Shown: positions 1 through 7,708, counted from the stretch's first letter. The stretch: 25,555 nucleotides of DNA from CAYGZM01 sp964354365 (GCA_964354365.1 CAYGZM010000050.1:1-25555); one strand, 5' to 3'. The notes: a model not told the origin generated them from the sequence alone. Numbers and translations are program-made.

Positions 1-1024
1 CGACAATATCGGCGACCGCCCCGAGATTAAGCTCAACATCCTCATCGACGGGAATATACTTGAATTCGGATTGGCCTGCATACGATAAGTGTCCCTTATC
101 ATCGACGCCCCTATAGACCTTCAACAAGCCGCCGGGGATGGGCGTCTCGCCTAACTTGTGCTCCTTGTCGTTCTTGAAGCTGAGGAATCGAACTACCGAA
201 TTGCCGTACCTCTCTTCCTCGTACTTATAGAGATTCACGACCGGCACGGCGTCAGCATCGAAACTGAGCAGTCTTTTCGACCAGCCGGTGGGAATGGTCT
301 CTGTGCCCTCAATAGTATAGAGGAAGTACTCACTCAAACCCTCCTTCTTGATTTCCTTTGGCTTGGACGCCATTGGGGCAGCGCGCTCCGCCGCCTGCTC
401 CAGAGTGGCAAACGTGCTTTTGCCGTACGCCACTTGATGAGTTAGAGGCACAGGCTCACCGGGCCGGCCATACGGATACTGCCGGCGGGCGAGCGCCACT
501 ATCTCGTCGAGTATGTGCACCTGGCCGACAATCAATCGGGTCTGGGCGTTCTCGTAATCCTCGCCGCTGTTGTTCGTGACGCGAACGTAACCCTGCATAC
601 GCATCGTTTTTTCATCTTCGGTGAGCGTGCCCATATAGAACGCCCGCCAGGACAGGCCGCTGGTCAGGTACGTAATCTCCACCGGGACTTTGCCGCTCAC
701 GCGACTTTTGATATTCCAAAGACCTAAGTTCCGCACTCGCGGCGGATAAGTCAGGTCGGCAATATCAATCTTGTCCGCATTGGCCTTAGGCAGCATCGCA
801 AGACTCGTCGGGTCAATCAATGTATCGGCCCAGGAGAACTGCAATTTATTCTCGCCTTCCTTGACGGTCAGCGCCCTGCTCTCACGAACCAACGTCAAAT
901 CCGCCGAGTTATAAATCGTAAGCTGCACCGTGTCCCGCGTGGGCAACGTCACCAAATCAACCTTGCCTTTCGAGGCGCCGGCATACGCAACGGCCAAAAG
1001 CATCGCCAATATTGTGCGTTTCAT
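1..1024 (-). CDS. Exported DUF4140/DUF4139-like protein, subtype A (C-terminus beyond window)
   Basis: The reading frame is open from an ATG at 1024 to the window edge, giving about 341 residues without a stop. An AAAGGAG ribosome site lies 7 bases before the ATG. The first 20 or so residues form a signal peptide (MKRTILAMLLAVAYAG). Residues about 20–110 resemble the DUF4140-type N-terminal domain (VQLTIYNSADLTLVRE, then a TLIDPTSL motif). A DUF4139-like part follows with LTSGLSWRAFYMGTL and NNSGEDYENAQTRLIVG. The protein is very close to the one encoded at 3707–5077, with long stretches near-identical even in DNA, but has its own variable insert after the RRQYPYG motif. It follows the 393-residue paralogue by 43 bases, so it is probably the fifth DUF4139-type gene of the operon. 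No enzymatic function is known for this fold. Bacterial relatives are annotated as 'mucoidy inhibitor A' type proteins, and an envelope role is inference. Confidence 0.85.
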   Translation of the reverse strand, partial: MKRTILAMLLAVAYAGASKGKVDLVTLPTRDTVQLTIYNSADLTLVRESRALTVKEGENKLQFSWADTLIDPTSLAMLPKANADKIDIADLTYPPRVRNLGLWNIKSRVSGKVPVEITYLTSGLSWRAFYMGTLTEDEKTMRMQGYVRVTNNSGEDYENAQTRLIVGQVHILDEIVALARRQYPYGRPGEPVPLTHQVAYGKSTFATLEQAAERAAPMASKPKEIKKEGLSEYFLYTIEGTETIPTGWSKRLLSFDADAVPVVNLYKYEEERYGNSVVRFLSFKNDKEHKLGETPIPGGLLKVYRGVDDKGHLSYAGQSEFKYIPVDEDVELNLGAVADIV

Positions 1025-1067
1025 TTTGCTGCTCCTTTAACTTGAAGCTTTGTTGCTGTTTCCCGCG

Positions 1068-2249
1068 TTATCCCGGGCGAACGTGGCGACGATGGTAGCG
1101 CATCGACAGTTCTGTCACGGCGGGGCCGTCCGCGTTGCGAGCCGGCAGCTTGATCTCAAACTCAAGCGTATTGGCGTCCTTCTTCTTGTAATCGACGCCA
1201 AGCTTCATCTCTTTCCCGCCCATAGCGCACTTCTCCATATTCCACTCGCCCGGAATATGCTGAATCATCGTAAGCACGGCGGGTCCGTCTTTGAAATTCT
1301 CGATCTTCGCGGTGATTAGCTCATCCGTATCGTAAAGGACGACCTTATCGTCATTGTTCTTATGCGTCGGAGTCTGGGTGTCCTCCATCTTCCGCTGCGT
1401 AACAACAATGTCCCTGCTGTCGCCGATATAAAGCTCCATTTTCTCACCGACGGGCACCAGCCCGCTGACGTCTTCGCCCAGGAAGATGGTGCTTTGCTGC
1501 CCATCGTCCTGGAAGAGCCTCGCCTTGCCGCCCCACATCGCAAACTTGCCCAGCCCGCTGTTGGCGTCGTTGACGATGCGGTAGCTCACCGGGATACCCA
1601 CGTTCTTATTCTCCAGTTTTTCGGGGTCCCACGGCAGTTGTGCCGCGTCGAACGTCCAGACCTTCGTAATCGGCACCTTGTCCGCCTGCAGAAACAGCAT
1701 CTGCTTGGTCTCTTCGTGGTCGATGCCCTGCTCGAAGGCCTCGCCGTAATCGAGAAGCACCCGCGCCTTGTCGAAGTCCTCGCCGGAGAAGTTTCGCAGC
1801 ACCAAGTAGCTCTTGAGATCGACAAACGTCTCCGGCTTGTCGGCGATTGCCTTGTACGTAATCAGCCTGTCGATATTCTGCAGCAGATAGCTTATCCGCA
1901 CCGTCTCGGCGTAATTGTCGGCACAGCTTATATCCCAGACCAAGGCCGCCTCGTTCGGCGGATAGCTCACGCTCAGAAGCGTTACTTCCTTGTCCGGATG
2001 GTCGAGAGGCTGCAGCCGAATCGAGTCGGCGTCGATGCTCACGCCCTTCCACGAAAAGTCCACTTTGTTAAGCCCTTTTTGCAGCGTGAGCACCCGCTCT
2101 TCCTCAATCAGCGTCCATTGCGGATTGTCTAAGCGAATCACCGTCGCGCCGCGCTCCGGCAGCGCAACCAGCTTGATCCGAGCCTGGGCGATCCCGCCGG
2201 CCGCCAGCGCCAATACAATTGCCGTTAGTGTCATTCTTTTACTGTTCAT
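1068..2249 (-). CDS. Exported divergent DUF4139-like protein (393 aa)
   Basis: The ATG at 2249 has an AAAGGAGA ribosome site 7 bases upstream, which favours it over the in-frame Met6. Residues 1–23 are a signal peptide ending at AQA. The order of motifs follows the neighbouring paralogues: KLVALPERGATVIRLDN at the start, ADSIRLQPL, then ISYLLQNIDRLITYKAI where the others have ITYFTSGLSWRAFYMG, NFSGEDFDKARVLLDYG, and a C-terminal VPVGEKMELYIGDSRDIVV strand region. It lacks the RRQYPYG/KEGLSEYFLYTIEGTETI segment of the others and is about 70 residues shorter. I therefore see it as a distant member of the family with a different partner or ligand. It sits 66 bases after the upstream paralogue and 43 bases before the next one, all on one strand. 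Function is unknown. Confidence 0.8.
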   Translation of the reverse strand: MNSKRMTLTAIVLALAAGGIAQARIKLVALPERGATVIRLDNPQWTLIEEERVLTLQKGLNKVDFSWKGVSIDADSIRLQPLDHPDKEVTLLSVSYPPNEAALVWDISCADNYAETVRISYLLQNIDRLITYKAIADKPETFVDLKSYLVLRNFSGEDFDKARVLLDYGEAFEQGIDHEETKQMLFLQADKVPITKVWTFDAAQLPWDPEKLENKNVGIPVSYRIVNDANSGLGKFAMWGGKARLFQDDGQQSTIFLGEDVSGLVPVGEKMELYIGDSRDIVVTQRKMEDTQTPTHKNNDDKVVLYDTDELITAKIENFKDGPAVLTMIQHIPGEWNMEKCAMGGKEMKLGVDYKKKDANTLEFEIKLPARNADGPAVTELSMRYHRRHVRPG

Positions 2250-2315
2250 TTTTTAATCTCCTTTCAAGAAACTTTCGGATTATATTCATATAATTCAATC
2301 TCACTTTTCCGCTCG

Positions 2316-3710
2316 TTATTTTGTCAACTCCTCTTCTCGCACGCCGTGATAGGTCGTAACCGTGTAGGCGAAGGTCCGCTTGCTTGCCAGCTTGAGCTTC
2401 AACTCGAAGCGAGCGTGCGTTGCATCGTGCTTTTTGTAAGAAACCGCCTCATCCGCAACCGGCGCAGGATCCACAACCACCAATGTCCAGTAGGGCGTGG
2501 CCAATCCCCGCGTGATCTCAATCGCTATCGGCAGCTCCCGCGTATTGGTAATCTCCATCTTCCAGGTCCGTATCTCATCCCACCCGGCGATGTCCTTTCT
2601 CGTGTCGAACACATAATTGGCCGTCTTGAAATCCATCAGCGTCGGCTCGACACTTACTAAGCGGGCCGGGCCGAGATCCAGCTCAACCTCCTCATTGACC
2701 GGAATATACTTAACGCTCGTCCCGCCAACATACAATAGATGCCCCGCATCGTCGGCCAGGCCGTATATCCGAACGTCCCCGTCCGGTATCGGCGTATCGC
2801 CTAAATTGTGCTCTTCGTCGTTGGCGAATTTGACAAACCCTATAGTCTGGCCGCCCCACCGCTCCTCGTCGTACTTATACAGGCCCTCAACCTTGATATC
2901 CTCGGCCTCGAATGAAAGCAGCCGCTTGCCCCACTGGTCCGGTATCGTCTCGGTCCCCTCAATCGTGTAGAGGAAATACTCGCTCAGGCCCTCCTTCCTT
3001 ATTTCCTTTCGTCTTAACAGGTCAATTGCGCCGCCGAATCCGCCCATGCCCCCCCCATAACCCCACGCACGACCTTCCTTCATCAACTGGCTCGAGTCCC
3101 ACGCAACCGCACCGGTGGGTCCGCCGCCTGGCGCGCCGAGCATGGGAACCGGGCTGCCATAAGGATACTGGCGTCTCGCCAGCTCGGCTATCTGGTCCAG
3201 CAGGTGCACCTTGCCGACAATCAGCCGCGTCTGGGCGTTCTCGTACTCCTCGCCGCTGTTGTTGGCCACCCGCACGTATCCCTTGAGCTGCATCGTCTTC
3301 TCGTCTCGCGCCAATGTCCCCATATAAAACGCCCGCCACGACAACCCACTCGTGAAATACGTTATCTCGAATCCAACCTCCCCGCTTACCTGCGAGTGAA
3401 TGAGCCACTGCCCGACCTGTTGCACCCTCGCCGGGAAGACAAGCTGTTGAATTTCAATTTTGTCCGCCTGCCCGAGCGGCTCCAGGCTCAGCGAAGTCGG
3501 GTCAATCAGCGTATTGGCCCAGGCCAATTCGAGCCGGTTCCAGCCCTTTTTCAGCGTCAGGCTCCGCTGCTCCCGCACCAGCGTCAGGTCGGCAGAGTTG
3601 TAAATAGTAAGCTGCGCCTTGTCCCGCCTCGGCAGCGTCACCAGATCGACCTTGCCCTCGGCTATGGAGGCCATCAATACAATTGCGATTAATACTGTTA
3701 TGCGTTTCAT
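2316..3710 (-). CDS. Exported DUF4140/DUF4139-like protein, subtype B (464 aa)
   Basis: The start chosen is the ATG at 3710, which overlaps the TGA of the upstream gene as ATGA and so suggests translational coupling. A longer start at 3740 would put ten odd residues before the signal peptide. Residues 1–19 (MKRITVLIAIVLMASIAEG) are the signal peptide. The N-terminal domain has KAQLTIYNSADLTLVREQ and TLIDPTSLSLEPL, and the DUF4139-like domain has ITYFTSGLSWRAFYMGTL and NNSGEEYENAQTRLIVG. A variable, glycine-rich insert (GYGGGMGGFGG) sits between RRQYPYG and KEGLSEYFLYTIEGTETI. The C-terminal beta-rich part has LGDTPIPDGDVRIYG and YIPVNEEVELDLGPA. Its closest relative here is the periplasmic half of the anti-sigma fusion at 5204–6994. 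Location is periplasm or outer envelope by signal peptide. The biochemical role is unknown. Confidence 0.87.
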   Translation of the reverse strand: MKRITVLIAIVLMASIAEGKVDLVTLPRRDKAQLTIYNSADLTLVREQRSLTLKKGWNRLELAWANTLIDPTSLSLEPLGQADKIEIQQLVFPARVQQVGQWLIHSQVSGEVGFEITYFTSGLSWRAFYMGTLARDEKTMQLKGYVRVANNSGEEYENAQTRLIVGKVHLLDQIAELARRQYPYGSPVPMLGAPGGGPTGAVAWDSSQLMKEGRAWGYGGGMGGFGGAIDLLRRKEIRKEGLSEYFLYTIEGTETIPDQWGKRLLSFEAEDIKVEGLYKYDEERWGGQTIGFVKFANDEEHNLGDTPIPDGDVRIYGLADDAGHLLYVGGTSVKYIPVNEEVELDLGPARLVSVEPTLMDFKTANYVFDTRKDIAGWDEIRTWKMEITNTRELPIAIEITRGLATPYWTLVVVDPAPVADEAVSYKKHDATHARFELKLKLASKRTFAYTVTTYHGVREEELTK

Positions 3711-5077
3711 TTTCCAGACCTCTGCTGTTCCTTTGCCCATTCCTCCGCCCGTACGCCGTGATACGTCGTCAGGACATACTCAAATTCCGTCTTCGACCGC
3801 GGCTCCAATTTGAGCGTGAACTTCGCCGTGTCCATATCTTCTTTCTCGAACTCGCCGAACTGCCCGCTTTTCTCTATGTCCCAGTACTGCGTCGGGAAGT
3901 TCCGCTTGATTTCAAGTTCGGCCGGAATATCGCGGGTATTCCTGACCTCCATCTTAAAGGTGCGAATCTCATCCCAGCCGGAGATGTCGCGCCTGGAATC
4001 GAACGTGTAGTTCTTCGTCTTGAAATCCATCAGCTTAGGCTCGACAACGACGTCGGCCGCCGGCCCAAGATTCAATTCAACCTCCTCATTTACAGGAATG
4101 TACTTGAATTCAGATTGCCCGGTATAAGATAAGTGCCCCGCATCATCGGCGCCCCTATAGACCTTCAACAGCCCGCCGGGAATAGGCGTCTCGCCGAGCT
4201 TGTGCTCTTTGTCGTTCTTGAAGCTCAGGAAACGAACCACAAAATTGCCGTACCGCTCCTCCTCAAACTTGTAAAGATTCACCACCTTCACCTCACCGAC
4301 ATCGAAACTTTGGAGCCTCTTCGACCAGCCCGTTTCGATAGTCTCGGTTCCCTCAATTGTGTAAAGAAAGTACTCGCTCAGACCCTCCTTTTTGATCTCT
4401 TTTGGCTTAAGCTCCGCCAACTTCTCGACAACTCCCGTGCGTACTACCAAAGCTCCTAATCGCGTGCTCTCGTCGCCAAACCTCTCTCCGCCTGCTTTCC
4501 CCTCGCCGGGCACAGCTCCCGGCCTGCCATAAGGGTACTGCCTCCGCGCAAGTTCAGCTATCTCGTCAAGTATGTGCACTTGGCCGACAATAAGCCGCGT
4601 CTGGGCGTTCTCGTAATCCTCGCCGCTGTTGTTCGTGACGCGGACATACCCCTGCAGCCGCATTGTCTTTTCATCCTCGGTCAGCGTGCCCATATAGAAC
4701 GCCCGCCAGGACAGGCCGCTCGTCAGGTACGTAATCTCCACCGGGACTTTGCCGCTCACGCGGCTTTTGATATTCCAAAGACCCAAGTTCTGCACCCTCG
4801 GCGGATAAGTCAAATCGGCGATGTTTATCTTGTCAGCATCGGCCTTGGGCAGCATCGCAAGACTCGTCGGGTCAATGAGCGTATCGGCCCAGGAGAACTG
4901 CAATTTATTTTCGCCTTCCTTGACGGTCAGCGCCCTGCTCTCCCGAACCAGGGTCATGTCCGCCGAGTTGTAAATCGTAAGTTGCACGGTATCCCGCGCA
5001 GGCAGCGTCACCAAATCAACCTTCGCCGCAGCGCCCTTCGTTAGAAGGATTATCAGCAGCACCGTTATACGTTTCAT
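3707..5077 (-). CDS. Exported DUF4140/DUF4139-like protein, subtype A (456 aa)
   Basis: The ATG at 5077 is preceded by a CAGGGG ribosome site about 7 bases upstream. Residues 1–18 are a signal peptide (MKRITVLLIILLTKGAAA). The N-terminal domain carries VQLTIYNSADMTLVRES, VKEGENKLQFSWADTLID and PTSLAMLP. The DUF4139-like domain follows with ITYLTSGLSWRAFYMGTL and NNSGEDYENAQTRLIVGQ. The insert after RRQYPYG is unlike that of any neighbour, and the C-terminus is again conserved (HKLGETPIPGGLLKVYRG, KYIPVNEEVELNLGPA). It is the close twin of the partial gene at 1–1024. The gene begins 126 bases after the anti-sigma fusion, a gap holding a perfect palindrome, and its TGA overlaps the ATG of the next paralogue. 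Role unknown; co-regulation with the sigma/anti-sigma pair is inferred from position. Confidence 0.88.
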   Translation of the reverse strand: MKRITVLLIILLTKGAAAKVDLVTLPARDTVQLTIYNSADMTLVRESRALTVKEGENKLQFSWADTLIDPTSLAMLPKADADKINIADLTYPPRVQNLGLWNIKSRVSGKVPVEITYLTSGLSWRAFYMGTLTEDEKTMRLQGYVRVTNNSGEDYENAQTRLIVGQVHILDEIAELARRQYPYGRPGAVPGEGKAGGERFGDESTRLGALVVRTGVVEKLAELKPKEIKKEGLSEYFLYTIEGTETIETGWSKRLQSFDVGEVKVVNLYKFEEERYGNFVVRFLSFKNDKEHKLGETPIPGGLLKVYRGADDAGHLSYTGQSEFKYIPVNEEVELNLGPAADVVVEPKLMDFKTKNYTFDSRRDISGWDEIRTFKMEVRNTRDIPAELEIKRNFPTQYWDIEKSGQFGEFEKEDMDTAKFTLKLEPRSKTEFEYVLTTYHGVRAEEWAKEQQRSGK

Positions 5078-5151
5078 ATTACAGCCCCTGACTTTCTATT
5101 GCTCACACCAACCATCTTTGCAACCAGCACGGCTGATTCGCAGTCACGTAG

Positions 5152-5169
5152 GGTGGGCTTTAGCCCACC
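5152..5169. repeat. Perfect GGTGGGC/GCCCACC hairpin inside the operon
   Basis: Seven bases, GGTGGGC, are followed by a TTTA loop and the exact reverse complement GCCCACC. It lies in the 126-base gap between the anti-sigma fusion and the next paralogue. No T-run follows it on either strand, so it is not a normal intrinsic terminator. It may be a REP-type palindrome or an RNA stem that shields or separates the two halves of the transcript. Confidence 0.6.
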
Positions 5170-5203
5170 AGCTTCTCCTTGTTCTCTGTGGCTATTCCTT
5201 TAC

Positions 5204-6994
5204 CTATTTGCTCAGCGCCTCTTCCCGGACGCCGTGATACGTTGTCACCGTGTAGCCAAACGTCCGCTTCGTTCGCGGCCCAAGTTTCAACTCAAAGCGA
5301 GCGTGCGTCGCATCGTGTTTCTCGTAGTTCACGTCCCTGGCATCGGTCTTTAACATCCAGTACGCGGTGCCGAACCCCCGCGTAATCTCGATCTCGACCG
5401 GCAGCTCCCGCGTATTGGTCAGCTTCATATCCCACGAGCGTATCTCGTCCCAGCCTGCGATCTCCTTCTTCGTGTCGAACATGTAGTTAGCCGTCTTGAA
5501 GCTCATCAGTACCGGCTCAACCTTGACTAAGCGGGCCGGGCCGAGATCCAGCTCAACCTTCTCATTGACCGGAATGTACTTAACGCTCGTCCCGCCAACA
5601 TACGAGAGATGCCCCAGGTCATCGGCCTGACTGTATATCCGAACGTCGCCGTCCGGTATCGGCGTATCGCCTAAATTGTGGTCTTTATCGTTGGCAAACT
5701 TGACAAACCTTATGGTCTGGCCGCCCCACCGCTCCTCGTCGTACTTGTAAAGGCTGTCAACTTTAATATCCTCGGCCTCGAATGAAAGCAGCCGTTTGCC
5801 CCACTGGTGCGGTATCGTCTCAGTCCCCTCAATCGTATAGAGGAAATACTCGCTCAGACCCTCCTTCCTTATTTCCTTGCGGTCCGACCATGCGGCCGCC
5901 TTATCGAACTCAACCACGGCAGGGGCATATAGTCCGTTTGCAAGATGAATTCCGCCCACATCGAGTGCCTCCTCCAGCATAACTACTTCGGCGCCGGGCC
6001 GGCCATAAGCGTACTGCCTTCTGGCCAGCTCGGCTATCTGGTCCAGCAGGTGGACCTGGCCCACTATCAGCCGCGTCTGGGCGTCCTCATAGTCTTCCCC
6101 GCTGTTGTTGCCGACCCGCACGTAACCCTTCATCTGCATCGTCTTTTCATCCCGGCCCAGCGTCCCCATATAGAACGCCCGCCAGGAAAGTCCGCTCGTA
6201 AAGTACGTTATCTCGAACGGTACCTGGCCGCTGACCTCCGAACGGATCAGCCAGCGGCCAAGTTCCCGCAGCCTCGCTGGGAAAACCAGCTGTTGGATGT
6301 CGATCTCGTCGCCCTTCTCCAGAGGCTCCAAGCTCAGCGAGGTCGGGTCAATAAGGGTATTGGCCCACATAAACTGCAGCCAGTTCCAGCCCCGCTTGAG
6401 CGTCAGATTCCGCCGCTCCCGCACCAATGTCAAATCAGCCGAGTTATAGATAGTCAACTGCACATTGTCCCGCCTCGGCAGCGTAACCAGCTCAATCGCG
6501 CTGGCCGGCGCAAATGGGGCCTGCTCGGGAATATCCGGCTCGGCCAAAGCCCCCGCAGCCCCTGCGCGGAACTCGTCGCCGCCTCCCGCAACAAGCGTCG
6601 TTTTTACCGGCGGCAACCTTCTCTCTATCCCCAGCCCCTTCACCGCGGGCTCCTCATGCGCGCCCCTCTTAGGCAAATTGGAGACCATCAGCAGCAGCCC
6701 GACAACAAGCACCGCCGCGGCTGCCCCCGCCCACACCGGCAGCTTCCTGTGCGCAGGCAGCTTCATCCGCGTAGGCTGCCCGGCCTGCTCAACCACCTGC
6801 GAAATCAAATCCTCAGACGCCTTTATCTCCTCACTCAGCAAATCCAGCGCCGCAAACTTCCGCGCGAGCCGCTCCAGCTCCCCCCGGCACTGCCCGCACT
6901 CGCCCAGATGCCCGCCAATCTCCCCCATCTGCGCATCGGAGGCCAGCTTGAACCGGTATTCTATAAGTTCTTGTTCCGTAAGATGACGCTTCAT
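5204..6994 (-). CDS. Anti-sigma factor fused to periplasmic DUF4140/DUF4139-like domain (596 aa)
   Basis: The start is the ATG at 6994, overlapping the sigma gene's TGA as ATGA and preceded by GGGGAGG six bases upstream. An upstream alternative at 7009 lacks such support. Residues 1–75 resemble the zinc-binding anti-sigma (ZAS) domain: His29, Cys33 and Cys36 form HxxxCxxC within HLGECGQC. One membrane helix lies at about 86–104 (WAGAAAAVLVVGLLLMV). After a linker, residues about 165–596 repeat the whole subtype-B protein without its own signal peptide (LVTLPRRDNVQLTIYNSAD, ITYFTSGLSWRAFYMGTL, SEYFLYTIEGTETI). Known ZAS proteins hold their sigma factor inactive in the cytoplasm until an outside signal arrives. 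By inference the DUF4139 part is the sensor or docking domain for its exported paralogues. The usual anti-sigma sensor domain is much shorter than this one. Confidence 0.9.
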   Translation of the reverse strand: MKRHLTEQELIEYRFKLASDAQMGEIGGHLGECGQCRGELERLARKFAALDLLSEEIKASEDLISQVVEQAGQPTRMKLPAHRKLPVWAGAAAAVLVVGLLLMVSNLPKRGAHEEPAVKGLGIERRLPPVKTTLVAGGGDEFRAGAAGALAEPDIPEQAPFAPASAIELVTLPRRDNVQLTIYNSADLTLVRERRNLTLKRGWNWLQFMWANTLIDPTSLSLEPLEKGDEIDIQQLVFPARLRELGRWLIRSEVSGQVPFEITYFTSGLSWRAFYMGTLGRDEKTMQMKGYVRVGNNSGEDYEDAQTRLIVGQVHLLDQIAELARRQYAYGRPGAEVVMLEEALDVGGIHLANGLYAPAVVEFDKAAAWSDRKEIRKEGLSEYFLYTIEGTETIPHQWGKRLLSFEAEDIKVDSLYKYDEERWGGQTIRFVKFANDKDHNLGDTPIPDGDVRIYSQADDLGHLSYVGGTSVKYIPVNEKVELDLGPARLVKVEPVLMSFKTANYMFDTKKEIAGWDEIRSWDMKLTNTRELPVEIEITRGFGTAYWMLKTDARDVNYEKHDATHARFELKLGPRTKRTFGYTVTTYHGVREEALSK

Positions 6995-7596
6995 TGTGCG
7001 CCTCCCCAATTATCAGGCAGCCTCCGCGCCAGAGTCCTCAACGCCCTGGACATCTGCACCTTCACCGTTCCCGTAGAGCACCCCATAACATCCGCCACCT
7101 CCGAGTAGCTAAGCTGCTGGTAATACGCCAGAACAAGCGTCGCCCGCTGCTTGGCCGGAAGCTCATCCACCGCCTGACGCACCTGCTCTTTCTGCTCGGC
7201 CCGCATCGCCTCATCCGATGCGTCGCAGCAATCCGCCGCCGTGACGGCGCCCAGCTCGTCGCAATTCCCGTCGCAACAACCAGTGCTCTGGTTCAGCGAT
7301 ACGACCCGCAGCCGCTTTTGCCTCCGCAGCCCATCGATAGCGGCATTTGTCGCGATTCTAAACAGCCAGTTCTTGAATCCCAGCCCCCGAAACGTATGGG
7401 CCTTCTCGTGGACACGCTTGAAGGTCTCCTGGAAAAGGTCCTCGGCTTGTTCACGATTGCCCGTCATACGCATCAGATACCCCAATACACTGTCCCCGTA
7501 CCGGTGTACAAGCTCGCCGAATGCCGTCCTGTCGCCCCCACAATGGGCGTCAATCAAGCTCTTGTCCGTGTTCACCATTGAGGCTGTTTGCTCCAA
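6991..7596 (-). CDS. ECF-type RNA polymerase sigma factor (201 aa) with cysteine-rich linker
   Basis: Residues about 24–93 match sigma-70 region 2 (AFGELVHRYGDSVLGYLMRM, QAEDLFQETFKRV, FKNWLFRIATNAAIDGLRR). Residues about 138–195 match region 4 with its helix-turn-helix (LPAKQRATLVLAYYQQLSY, VADVMGCSTGTVKVQMSRA). There is no region 1 or 3, as expected for the ECF class. The linker between the two regions is unusually rich in cysteine, with CCDGNC and a second CC about 18 residues on. The frame can start at a TTG at 7596 (AAGGGG close upstream) or at an ATG at 7578; I cannot decide firmly. It is the first gene of the operon and directly overlaps its presumed anti-sigma partner. A pair of repeated promoter-like motifs upstream suggests autoregulation. 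Confidence 0.93.
   Translation of the reverse strand: MEQTASMVNTDKSLIDAHCGGDRTAFGELVHRYGDSVLGYLMRMTGNREQAEDLFQETFKRVHEKAHTFRGLGFKNWLFRIATNAAIDGLRRQKRLRVVSLNQSTGCCDGNCDELGAVTAADCCDASDEAMRAEQKEQVRQAVDELPAKQRATLVLAYYQQLSYSEVADVMGCSTGTVKVQMSRALRTLARRLPDNWGGAQ
7001..7007 (-). promoter_or_regulatory. Ribosome binding site deciding the anti-sigma start
   Basis: GGGGAGG on the minus strand stands six bases before the ATG at 6994, inside the last codons of the sigma gene. It supports the short start and coupled translation of the two proteins. Confidence 0.75.
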
Positions 7597-7629
7597 CTAC
7601 CCCTTAGAGACGCCCTTTCATGCCAACCG

Positions 7630-7656
7630 GTTGACAACAGAACACTAAAAATTCCC
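7630..7656 (-). promoter_or_regulatory. Candidate ECF promoter, proximal copy
   Basis: Read on the minus strand this is GGGAATTT, 13 bases, GTCAAC. Many ECF promoters have a GGAA-type -35 element and a GTC-type -10 element about this far apart. The motif ends 34 bases before the TTG start of the sigma gene. The exact recurrence of both blocks 52 bases upstream supports function. Recognition by the sigma factor encoded next door is inference. Confidence 0.5.
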
Positions 7657-7682
7657 AAGACTACATATCTTAGGACAGATTC

Positions 7683-7708
7683 GTTGACCGCCGGTAAAGT
7701 AAATTCCC
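7683..7708 (-). promoter_or_regulatory. Candidate ECF promoter, distal copy
   Basis: Read on the minus strand this is GGGAATTT, 12 bases, GTCAAC, the same two blocks as the proximal copy with one base less between them. The spacer sequences are unrelated, so this is not a simple DNA duplication. That argues for selection on the two conserved blocks. Confidence 0.45.

Noticed and set aside
1362..2132. Open plus-strand frame of 256 codons opposite the 393-residue exported protein
   Set aside because: It lies wholly antisense to a gene with signal peptide and ribosome site, and its translation shows no domain or export signal.
5945..7108. Open plus-strand frame of 387 codons opposite the anti-sigma fusion
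   Set aside because: The minus strand encodes clear zinc-finger, membrane and DUF4139-like parts. The plus translation is Arg/Pro/Gln-rich shadow sequence.
7631..7660. Plus-strand TTGACA as a sigma-70 promoter
   Set aside because: No -10 hexamer stands 16–18 bases downstream and no plus-strand gene follows. The bases are better explained as the GTCAAC block of the minus-strand motif.
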